In this document: piece by piece, positions 56,787-64,000 of the stretch | Layout of the letters: the number at the start of each line of letters is the position of its first letter | Numbering within the stretch: the first letter of the stretch is position 1 | Assembly: GCA_027943245.1 (NCBI GenBank) | Contig: JANDJZ010000211.1 | Location: forward strand, 1 to 64,000 | Length of the DNA stretch: 64,000 nucleotides | Direction: 5' to 3' | From: Acanthamoeba sp. SK_2022b | Lineage: Eukaryota; Discosea; Longamoebia; Acanthamoebidae | Made by a program: the position numbers and the translations under genes | The notes under the pieces: generated by a model | Database searches by the model: none | Told to the model about the DNA's origin: nothing | The model's input: the letters and a program-made list of their open reading frames with translations, nothing else

Positions 56787-57891
56787 TCAAGTCCATGCAA
56801 TGGCGAGCTTTGCCGCGGTCATCCTCGCGCCGTAGTGGCCAGCCCAGAACTTCTTGTCCTTGCCCTTGGTCTTGAACCTCACCGCTCTGTCGTGTCGTCA
56901 TCGCGTGGTTGATTCAAGGGAGGTACGCGCACAGCGGGTCTGACACAGACCTGGGCGTACCTTACGCCTGGCGGGTAGTCGCGGAACACATGTGTCTCCT
57001 GCGTCCAGGTCGTCTCGGCATCCTTGACACCGCTGGTCCATCCAGTTAGGAGCTCTCCCTTTTCGTCGAGCAGCTTCACCTGCATCATGCACGGCGCGTG
57101 TGTGGGGGGGGGGGAGATGAATGATTGATGATCGTGGGGGATCTGATGGCAGGTAGCGGGCGTACAGTGAGTTGGTAAACGCTGCCGCAGTCGGTCCTGG
57201 CGCAGTACCACTCGGACACGTGGATGGGCGGGGACGAGTCGAGGAAGGCCTCGCTCAGGCCCCGCTCCAAGAGGGACACCGTTTGCTTCTTTTTGCACCA
57301 CTGATGACGGTCCCACAGTGAATCATACACGTTGGTCGCAGGTGCTTGAAGCTAGTGGGTACCGTGTAGGACGTGATGAAGAAGTGCTGGCAGCCTAGCA
57401 GCTCCGCGTTGGTCGGGGCGAGCTCCTCAACCTTCCAGCCGTCACCGCCCTTTCTAAAGAACCACCCCTGGTCGCCAGTGATCCCTTCCTCTGCGCTAGG
57501 GTTGCGCAGGAGATTCTGTGGCACTGGCAACAGGCGACGTAGCTTGCTGTGAGATCGCAGCGTGCTTGCGCCATACAGGCAAAGACAAAGAGGAGGGGGG
57601 CGGGTAACTGAAGTAGAACACCCTCCAACTCTCTGGTTGACAGGCGAGCGGAGAGGCGGCCGGGCATCTGCCTTGAATAAGGCAAACGAGGTGCCACAGC
57701 AGCTCGTCGCGTGCCAGGTGGAACCAACGGCGGCTCACCAGCGACACGGTACACAACACTTCACACGGGGGCAGCCACGAAAGAACCTGCACCCACATCT
57801 CTTGCGGCAGGTGCAGCCTGTTGTCCTCTTCCGCATCGTCTGCCTCAGTGAGAGGGATGCTGAAAGGTGGTGGTCGCTCCGTCTTGCGCAT
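56787..57891 (-). CDS. F-box protein with FBA (sugar/glycoprotein-binding-type) domain, 5 exons
   Basis: Exons (minus): 57609..57891, 57363..57523, 57166..57300, 56961..57079, 56787..56886; 265 residues, in phase. The F-box (residues 22-65) is LHLPQEMWVQVLSWLPPCEV then VSLVSRRWFHLARDELLW. The FBA domain follows with NLLRNPSAEEG, HFFITSY, WCKKKQTVSLLERGL, PPIHVSEWYCARTDCGSVYQ, DYPPGVR and FWAGHYGARM. This is the FBXO2/6/27/44 family architecture: an SCF ubiquitin-ligase adaptor that in animals recognises N-glycans of misfolded ER glycoproteins. Exon 2's acceptor was placed so that NLLRNP stays in frame with the F-box exon. Whether the glycan-binding residues are kept cannot be judged here. Confidence 0.88.
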
Positions 57892-57990
57892 TGGCGGGAG
57901 GCGTAGCAAAACTGCGTGGGGACTTTAAGTCCACGCAGGAACGCCCCCAAAAATATAAAACATTGTACGCAATCACACTGCGCAGGTCCA

Positions 57991-58061
57991 GGCGCCGTAG
58001 TTAAGTGGTAAAATTCTCGCTTAGGGTGCGAGAGGCCCCGGTTCGATTCCGGGCGGCGCCC
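57991..58061 (+). tRNA. trnP-AGG: tRNA-Pro(AGG)
   Basis: 71 nt with a perfect 7 bp acceptor stem (GGCGCCG/CGGCGCC), discriminator C, anticodon loop TTAGGGT on a TCTCGC/GCGAGA stem and T arm CCCGGTTCGATTCCGGG. Loop and stem match eukaryotic tRNA-Pro(AGG). Identical in sequence to the copy at 60264..60334. Confidence 0.95.
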
Positions 58062-58177
58062 AATCTTTTTTGGTGCCTGGTATGAATTGGCAGAAGGCAT
58101 CTTAATAAATACGCCATGGGCTAAAAGGAGACTGTAAAGATGTGGGCCAAGAAAAGTTTGTTGAACACTATACGTTA

Positions 58178-58223
58178 TTCCTATTTGCACGAAACTGTAA
58201 ACGTGATGTTCACCTTTTTTTCA
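58178..58223 (+). repeat. Left terminal inverted repeat of the transposon
   Basis: 46 bp beginning TTCCTATTTGCACG directly after a TA. Its inverse complement is found at 60142..60187 with one mismatch (T/C at position 20). Confidence 0.9.
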
Positions 58224-58303
58224 CACAAATGCAGAAAAAACAGTTTTTTCTGTGTTTTTGTGCTTGTCACAGTTCTTTTGTATTTCTTTGACGAAGTACA
58301 ACA

Positions 58304-59172
58304 ATGCTGATGGCGAAAAGCCGGTGCTGGTTGTGGAGAGTCAGCTTGGGTGTGTGGCAAAGGGTGGGTGTGGGAGATGAAACAATTTGGTGGTCGATTG
58401 TGGAGAAGAGAGCAAGCCATCCAGAATGGACACAGAGCAAGATTGCGGCAGAGTTGAAGGTGTCACCTGCGCTGGTCAGCAGAGTGATGCAATGGACACA
58501 AAAGGGAGAGCACGCACCAAGGAAGCATGGGGTCGGACGAAAACACAAGTTCCCATAGGAGAATGTCACTCTCATGGTGGAGCTACTTGCAGTTGAAGAG
58601 AAAGGGGTGATCTTCACAATGAAGGATGTCCAGTGAATCTTTGCTGATGAATTCAGCCAAGATTGGCCCACATTGATCACAACCTTGGGAATCTTGTCAT
58701 CTGGTCTTGGTGTGGCCAGTGACCACTTTGGGAGTGATATCAACGTGACATCATGGTGGAGTCCTGGACAATTACCATGTTGACCATACTTGATTCCCCA
58801 TACCCACTCCTCTATTCTATCACCTCTGATGCTAGTAATGGAGAGAAATTTGTAGATTTTCTTCTTGATTGTACCCCCTTCATCTTTCCTGGAGATGTGA
58901 TTCTTGGCAATAATTGTTCATTCCATCAGCGGGGCTGGAGCAGTGAGGTGGCACATGCACACCTTGCTGCACTCAGGGCAGAGTATAAGCTTCTTCCTAA
59001 GTACTGCCCTGAGTTCAGCCCTGCAGAGAAGGGGTTCAGCTTTCTAAAAGCCCATCTTAGAATGTCATGTAGTGCTAAAGATGATCTCCTCCCCACCATT
59101 ACTCTCATCTTAAATAAAATCACCACCCCAATCATGCTAGGTTGGTATGAGTCATGTGGATGGTTATTTTAA
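58304..59172 (+). pseudogene. DDE transposase of the Tc1/mariner-like element, interrupted
   Basis: The N-terminal part (58304..58558) carries a helix-turn-helix (TQSKIAAELKVSPALVSRVM) followed by a basic linker. That frame then meets a TAG at 58556 and further TGA codons. The C-terminal part (58753..59172, another frame) shows LGNNCSFHQ, then LLPKYCPEFSPAEKGFSFLK, the pattern of the second and third catalytic acids of DDE_3 enzymes (DNxxxH...YSPxxNPxE). The second acid position reads Asn instead of Asp. Stops, a frame change and the Asn argue this copy is dead. Introns could explain part of it, but I found no matching splice sites. Confidence 0.65.
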
Positions 59173-60053
59173 TCTGAAACTTCTTCTTCATCCTCACAAT
59201 CACTTCCAACTTCCACATCTCCAATCTCAACCATAGATGGATCAATCTTGAGATAGTGGGCTGTGCCCAATTCTGCCTGGCGTTGCTTGATGTAGGTGAG
59301 CTCTTCATCTCTGGTGAAGACCTTGGCCTTGAGCTTGTGCTTGATCTTCTTGTTGATCTTGCCCTGCAGATGGATGTAATGGTGGCATTCAGCCCATGAC
59401 CTTGTGACCTTGATCATTGCCAGGGTGTGCTTCTTTGATCCCTCCTCCAGGCCGAATAGATCTGGATCGCTTGTGACCATGCGCTTGAGGGCTGGGCGCC
59501 ACCACCCATCAAATTTCTTCTGGTGATGTACATGAAGAAGATCATCTTGCTGCTTCTTTGCCTTGTTCACCTCCTCTTTCTCTAGTGATTGTTTCCTCTT
59601 GCGCTTGGCAACCATCTCACTTTGTTGGTGCTTCTTTTCCTCAGGATGGAAGGGGAGATGATGGCATGATTTGAAACTTTTGCATTTGTTCTCCTTGCCA
59701 CATTTGTGCCGCTCGCTGGGGATGATGATCTGGTGGCAGTTCTTCTTGCACCAATGGAGATTGTGTTGCTTTGTCCCTGGCAGTGGAGGAGACTTGGAGC
59801 TTGGGGGGGGCAGATGTGGTGGTGGAGGGGAGCTGGATGGCTGCTGTGGTGCCTTGGACTTGGTGATCGCAACCAAGATGCGCTTCTGATCACCAGGTAG
59901 GGTGATCTTCATCACATCCAGATCTTGCCCATCGATTTCAAGAACCACATCCAGAGTGAGGAACCCATTCAAAAGGAGGGTGGAGCGCAGGTCGGTGATC
60001 TTGTGGAGCGCGAGCCACATGTCAAGGTCGGATGGCTCGTCCGCCCAGTCCAT
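59169..60053 (-). CDS. Transposon accessory protein with SAM-like domain and Cys/His cluster
   Basis: 294 residues from the ATG at 60053 (the frame is open to 60134, adding 27 residues). Residues about 5-65 look like a sterile alpha motif (LALHKITDLRSTLLLNGFLT, then EIDGQDLDVMKITLPGDQKR). A Pro/Ser-rich linker leads to a Cys/His cluster (HWCKKNCHQ, HKCGKENKCKSFKSCHH) that could bind zinc. A nuclear-signal-like KRKRK and a long basic helical region come next. Overlapping the transposase by 4 bp and lying within the inverted repeats, it belongs to the element. Unlike the transposase it is uninterrupted. No known family assigned. Confidence 0.65.
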   Translation of the reverse strand: MDWADEPSDLDMWLALHKITDLRSTLLLNGFLTLDVVLEIDGQDLDVMKITLPGDQKRILVAITKSKAPQQPSSSPPPPHLPPPSSKSPPLPGTKQHNLHWCKKNCHQIIIPSERHKCGKENKCKSFKSCHHLPFHPEEKKHQQSEMVAKRKRKQSLEKEEVNKAKKQQDDLLHVHHQKKFDGWWRPALKRMVTSDPDLFGLEEGSKKHTLAMIKVTRSWAECHHYIHLQGKINKKIKHKLKAKVFTRDEELTYIKQRQAELGTAHYLKIDPSMVEIGDVEVGSDCEDEEEVSD

Positions 60054-60141
60054 GAGTGCGCGCCGACAAAAGAGCAAAAACCGACAGGTTTCTTTGGTTT
60101 TCAAAAAAAAACGGAGGAGCAAAAAGTTTTCCAACTTAGTT

Positions 60142-60187
60142 TGAAAAAAAGGTGAACATCACGTTTACGGTTTCGTGCAAATAGGAA
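60142..60187 (-). repeat. Right terminal inverted repeat of the transposon
   Basis: 46 bp ending CGTGCAAATAGGAA directly before a TA. Inverse partner of 58178..58223. Confidence 0.9.
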
Positions 60188-60263
60188 TATCCTTTATGTG
60201 GAGAGAGAACCTATCTATCAACTAAAACGGCTGGCTGAGGTGCCACCACAGGACTAAAAGATA

Positions 60264-60334
60264 GGGCGCCGCCCGGAATCGAACCGGGGCCTCTCGCACC
60301 CTAAGCGAGAATTTTACCACTTAACTACGGCGCC
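60264..60334 (-). tRNA. trnP-AGG: tRNA-Pro(AGG), second identical copy, inverted
   Basis: The reverse complement is identical over all 71 nt to the tRNA at 57991..58061, including anticodon loop TTAGGGT. It lies 76 bp beyond the transposon's right end. Confidence 0.95.
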
Positions 60335-60961
60335 TTTCCTTATATATCACGAGGTCAATATCTATTCTGTTTTGGTTATGCCCCCCAGGTGCTCTGTGGA
60401 TACGGTAACACTACTGCCTTTGTCTTCAAGTTTCTTAGATACTGCACAGTTGAGTAGCTTACTACTGCTGAACTCAAGCTCTGGAGCATGAGGCAAGGAA
60501 AGATATTGTGTTGTTTTGCTTGCCCTTCTTTACAAGTACTGCAATGCAGTTGTCTACCATTGCCTGTTTAATGCATCCAAAGGTGGACCAAGTGCTTTTC
60601 AATTTTGGAATGGGGCATGAAGAAAGTACACCCTGGAGTACCAAGCTTGGGGCACAAGAAGGCCGTGGATTGACACCTTTAACCAATGCTAAGAAGGGTA
60701 AGCACAATGGCTGTGGAAAGGATCCACCTTAGTCTCCACCCTCTTGCTTCATCTGCTTAAACTATTGTAAGGGGACTGCTGTGGGTCTCTCCCAAAGGCT
60801 GATGGACTTGCGCTTTCTTACACAATCCACAAGAATACAAAAACAAAAAAGGAACCACAACAATGTTGTTTATTAGTACTAGCAGGAGGCGCACAGCGGT
60901 ACGCAATGCGGCTTGCTCTAGCTAGCTGCATGGCATTCAACTCAACAATATTACAACGCTG
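60335..60961. other. Spacer between tRNA genes
   Basis: No convincing gene. An open frame at 60474..60707 has no recognisable similarity. Composition is lower in GC than flanking coding DNA, like the 38-42 kb region. Confidence 0.4.
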
Positions 60962-61032
60962 GGCGCTGTAGTTAAGTGGTAAAATTCCTGCTTCGGGTGC
61001 AGGAGGCCCCGGTTCGATTCCGGGCAGCGCCC
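60962..61032 (+). tRNA. trnP-CGG: tRNA-Pro(CGG)
   Basis: 71 nt. Acceptor GGCGCTG/CAGCGCC, discriminator C, anticodon loop TTCGGGT on a TCCTGC/GCAGGA stem, the same D and T arms as the two AGG copies. Differences lie only in compensated stem pairs and the anticodon. Confidence 0.95.
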
Positions 61033-61181
61033 TAGCATTTTTCACTGGTTTTCTACCCTATCAGCTTGGTGCCGCGAACATGAGCGTGGGCGAATTATTT
61101 TATTGTTTGGTTCTGTATAAAAGCGCGCGTTGTTGTTTACTTACTTATCCTACACCAGACTACAAGGGATCCCTTGCGAGC

Positions 61182-63473
61182 CTAGTCTTTGTCAAGCTCG
61201 GATTCGGCGACCCAGGTGAAGTTCATAAACTGCTGCTGAGCCGTCTTGCTGAGCACATCGTCGCCGGCGATCGACAACGCCGGCTTTTGTCTGGTGAAGG
61301 TCGGGTCGATTTGGCTGGTGTCGTGATCGCCTATGCAAAGAGAGGAGCCGTGGCCGCACATCAGCGTCACCCGATGACCACACCACACGCAAGCGACAAG
61401 GTGGGAATGACGCCGCACCCTTGACCTCGGGCACGAAAGGCGGGGTGATCTCGAGCCTGTTCAGCTTCTCCCAGTCAATATCGGCAAAGTAGGGGTGCTT
61501 CTTCAGCACCTCGGGGTCGACCAGGCGCTTCTTGACATCTCTTTCCAGGAGGCCCTGGATCAGGTCCGCCGCTGCAGGGTTGGGATCCTGGGACCAGGTT
61601 TCACCGTCAGCCCACGTGTCGTTTCATACGCGCAGAGAATGTAGAGGGGGGGGGTACCCTCTCCTTGATGGCCTTCACGTCGACGGGGTCGCCCAGGATC
61701 TTGCGATACCTGTTTAATCGGAGTTAGAAAAAACACACGACGACCACGAGAGCGGAGTCTGTTTTCGAGTGGTGGACACGCACATGACTTGGACGTCCTC
61801 CGAGTAGAACGGTGGGACGCCCACCAGCATTTCGTAGACCAGGGTGCCGTAGGACCACCAATCGACCTCCTTGCCGTACTCCTTCCCCTCGAGGACCTCG
61901 GGCGCCAGGTACTCGGGCGTGCCGCAGAAGGTAGCGGTGCGGTCGTCCTTGGCGTTGAGCCCCTCCTTGCTGATACCAAAGTCGGTCATGCGCACGTGTC
62001 CATCGGCGGAGATCAACACATTCTCCGGCTTCAGGTCCCGGTAGATGATTCCCTTTGTGTGGAGGTACTCGACACCTGCCGTCCCAGTGTGAGCCAGGCA
62101 TGTTTAAATAAATAAAAAGGAATAAATAAACGCGCCATACCGAGAAGGATCTCGGCGGCGTAGAACTTGACCCGCTCGGGCGTGAACCCTCGCTCCTGCT
62201 GCTGCAGATGGAAGAACAGCTCGCCGCCGTTGATGTAGTCCATTGCAAAGAAAATCTTGTCTGCTCACGCGTACCGGCCAAGGGGAGAGGGAGTCAGAAA
62301 CGCCACATCGGGGACTGATTGTGTGGCACCGGGCTGGGCCAGCTCTTTGTGAAGGAGGGACACGGGCGTAACTGGGGTTCTGGAAGGAGAAGTGGAGCTT
62401 GACGAGGAAGGGACTGTCGAGCTTGGTGAGGATGCTCCTCTCGGTTCGGAGCTTGACCACTTCGTCGGCCTCGACGATGGACTTCTTGTTGAGCACCTTC
62501 ATCGCCATGATCTGGTCCGTGGGCTTGTAGCGGACCTGATACACCTTGCCTTGAACCATTGAACGCGTGCGTAGAAAGAGTGTAATGTGAGTAAGATGTG
62601 GACAAAGCATCAGCAATAATTTTAGATAAATTAGAGAATAATTAATAAATTTGTGATAAATAATTATAATGAACAGAAATTAATGAGAGTTCCGTACCGA
62701 AACCGCCACTTCCGATCACGTTGAGCGTTTCAAAGTCCTCAACAGTGACCTACGGTCGATTGTAAGCGCAAGTACGTGAGCAACGGAGCCGTGCTCGCCA
62801 TTTCTCGTATCCTCAGCACCGCGCAATCCCATTCTACCGTTCCATCTACTCCTTTCCGCAGCGCTGCCAGTGTCGCTTTTCGTCGCTTTCGCTCTTTCTC
62901 ACTCTTCGTCTTCGTTCTTTGGCGCGAAGGAGGGAGGAGGGGGGAAGGGGGAAGCGAACCTGCCTGGCGGCGAGGGTCGGAGGGTTGTGTCCGCTCCTCT
63001 TCATGCGCTCGTGCGAGGTCTCGCCGAACTTCTTGCGCTCCTGCGTGAGACTGTCGATCCAGCCCTTCATCTCCTCGTGGCTCGCGGCCACGATGTAGTA
63101 CGAGCGGCTCGAGGTCATCACCTTGAAGCAGTGCTTCTTGTCCTTGTAGTCCTCCGCTCTCACCGAGCCCACATCCTTCAACGGAATCACTCCCTTCTTG
63201 TCTCCTGCTCGTCGATCCCCTCGGTCAGATGTAAAATCAAACTAAATCAAAAAGGCCAGGGCTGTCCTCTTCTGCTTCTTTCTTCCCGCCGATTGATCGA
63301 GCGCCGGGACTGCGGAAGATGCGGGGGGGGAGCAAGGGAGAAAAGCAGATGATACACGTGCCTCCTTTCTTGTTGTAGTAGGCGAACTCGTCGCCCTCGA
63401 TGACGAACCATCGCTTCTTCCATGTCTTAAAGGACCCGCCCTCCTTCTGCAGCCATCCTTCTCGCAGCGCCAT
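61182..63473 (-). CDS. AKT/PKB-like AGC kinase with N-terminal PH domain, 9 exons
   Basis: Exons (minus): 63362..63473, 62960..63204, 62698..62749, 62373..62549, 62141..62260, 61784..62075, 61658..61709, 61419..61571, 61182..61330; about 450 residues. The PH domain (residues 1-105) starts [20 protein letters not shown]. The kinase domain has [18 protein letters not shown] (Lys), [18 protein letters not shown] (DFG), the T-loop [13 protein letters not shown] and [14 protein letters not shown]. The hydrophobic motif FMNFTWV lies near the end with Trp where Phe/Tyr is usual. Intron 1 needs a GC donor, and the exon 7/8 junction cannot be made in phase with canonical sites although [12 protein letters not shown] is conserved. 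It acts in phosphoinositide signalling at the plasma membrane. Confidence 0.88.
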
Positions 63474-63719
63474 CTCTATTCTCTCCTTGCTAAAAGCGTT
63501 GCTGTTGCTCTGCTGTGTTGCTTGCCCACACAGCTCGCGTCGAGAGCTCCACGAGGTGGATTTCCTACGAATTGCAGGCCACCAATTTAAATTATGAAAT
63601 AAATACGACCAAACAAATCACAAACCAACCAGCTCGCCAAGGACCCCGTATCGGGAGGTGGGCACGAGTTGTTGGTCTCCTGCCTGACACCCCGAGAGAG
63701 AGAGAGAGAGAGCTGGTGA
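63474..63719. other. Spacer
   Basis: 5' flank of the PH-kinase gene and 3' flank of the thioesterase gene. Contains a short (GA)n tract near 63694-63712. No gene seen. Confidence 0.4.
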
Positions 63720-64000
63720 TCACTGCTGCGAGTGAGCCTCCTTCTCCTTTCCGTCGACGGGTAGCGGCGGGAGCGCCTCGGCGAGGAACTCCTGGATGTG
63801 GGCGAGCTCCTCCACGCACGCCGAGTGGGCCATGCCGGGGTATGACCGCAGCTTGGCCTTGCTCACACCACCTACGCGGCGGGTGTTTGTGTAGTGTGCA
63901 TGATGACGATGGGCAATCAGCAACGATCTCCTCTTGCGGTATCCAAGAAGGAGTGGGAGGCACCAGACTGGAGCAGCGCAAATGACTTCTGGCCCCACTC
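63720..64000 (-). CDS. Acyl-protein thioesterase/lysophospholipase, C-terminal exons (partial)
   Basis: The last exon is complement(63720..63871). The preceding exon is complement(63965..64000), which continues beyond the window; the intron is phase 1 and GT-AG. The visible end reads EWGQKSFALLQSGG, VSKAKLRSYPGMAHSACVEE, LAHIQEFLAEALPPL. The GMAHS motif holds the catalytic His of the APT1/LYPLA alpha/beta-hydrolase family, which removes palmitate from proteins. The short acidic/His/Gln tail after LPPL is an extra. The nucleophile Ser and Asp are outside the window. Confidence 0.8.
   Translation of the reverse strand, partial: VGPEVICAAPVWCLPLLLGYRKRRSLLIAHRHHAHYTNTRRVGGVSKAKLRSYPGMAHSACVEELAHIQEFLAEALPPLPVDGKEKEAHSQQ

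Larger units (their letters stand above)
58178..60187. mobile_element. 2,010 bp Tc1/mariner-like DNA transposon with two convergent ORFs
   Basis: 46 bp terminal inverted repeats at 58178..58223 and 60142..60187 match at 45 of 46 positions. The ends read TTCCTATTTGCACG. Each end is flanked by a TA dinucleotide (58176-58177 and 60188-60189), the target duplication of the Tc1/mariner/IS630 superfamily. Inside are a damaged DDE transposase (+) and a second intact ORF (-) that meet tail to tail with a 4 bp overlap. Base composition is clearly AT-richer than host genes. The element sits between two identical tRNA-Pro genes in opposite orientation. TIR similarity implies a recent insertion. Confidence 0.85.

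Noticed and set aside
61100..61181. TATA-box-like TATAAAAG at about 61117 as promoter of a plus-strand gene
   Set aside because: No plus-strand gene follows; the region is the 3' flank of the kinase gene and just downstream of a tRNA.

Overview
The window reads as nuclear DNA of a free-living amoeba, most consistent with Acanthamoeba (Amoebozoa). Nearly every gene is cut by short (about 45-110 bp) GT-AG introns, coding DNA is GC-rich, spacers are short and both strands are used evenly. The gene set is eukaryotic (SAGA, RNase P, spliceosome, PH/AGC kinase, ubiquilin, BAG6) plus types that are patchy outside plants (a DYW-type PPR protein). Exon boundaries were read by eye from splice sites and reading-frame phase. 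Most multi-exon chains close exactly in frame; exceptions are flagged.

Layout: 1-569 start of a PAK-like kinase (-). 897-4500 BRAT1-like HEAT protein (+). 5186-6628 TSR3 rRNA-modifying enzyme (+). 6827-9040 ubiquilin (+). 9.5-11.1 kb decayed beta-helix gene. 11137-14163 CAP-Gly + AAA-like NTPase + nuclease fusion (-). 14497-17124 two orphan genes around a two-domain VOC protein. 17226-19019 DAHP synthase (-). 19364-24837 a 23-exon SPT20 (-). 25259-28886 secreted phospholipase A2, TRM10 and a sphingolipid/sterol hydroxylase (all +). 29028-30858 two pairs of tandemly duplicated small genes (-). 31075-32840 flavin-reductase-fold protein and RNase P Rpp21 (-). 33044-36234 GH13 amylase-like enzyme (+). 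36382-38297 DYW PPR protein (-). 38.3-42.2 kb a gene-poor, repeat-bearing stretch with a piggyBac relic and a membrane-protein remnant. 42228-43708 WDR92/DNAAF10 (+). 43855-47654 EF-hand + MICAL-like monooxygenase (-). 48107-52304 BAG6 (-). 52482-54093 PLRG1 (+). 54187-57891 HAD phosphatase, EF-hand protein and F-box protein. 57991-61032 three tRNA-Pro genes around a 2,010 bp inverted-repeat DNA transposon. 61182-63473 PH-domain AGC kinase (AKT-like, -). 63720-64000 end of an acyl-protein thioesterase (-).

No operon logic is expected. Several neighbours are head-to-head with 100-200 bp between start codons (16.5, 32.9, 52.4, 55.7 kb), so shared bidirectional promoters are likely. Protein-quality-control genes (ubiquilin, BAG6, F-box) and RNA-processing genes (TSR3, TRM10, Rpp21, PLRG1, DYW-PPR, BRAT1) are well represented, but I see no sign that they are clustered by function.

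The best candidates for undescribed biology are the CAP-Gly/NTPase/nuclease fusion (11.1-14.2 kb), the two-ORF transposon between identical inverted tRNA-Pro genes (58.0-60.3 kb), the EF-hand/MICAL fusion, and the duplicated small-protein pairs at 29.0-30.9 kb.
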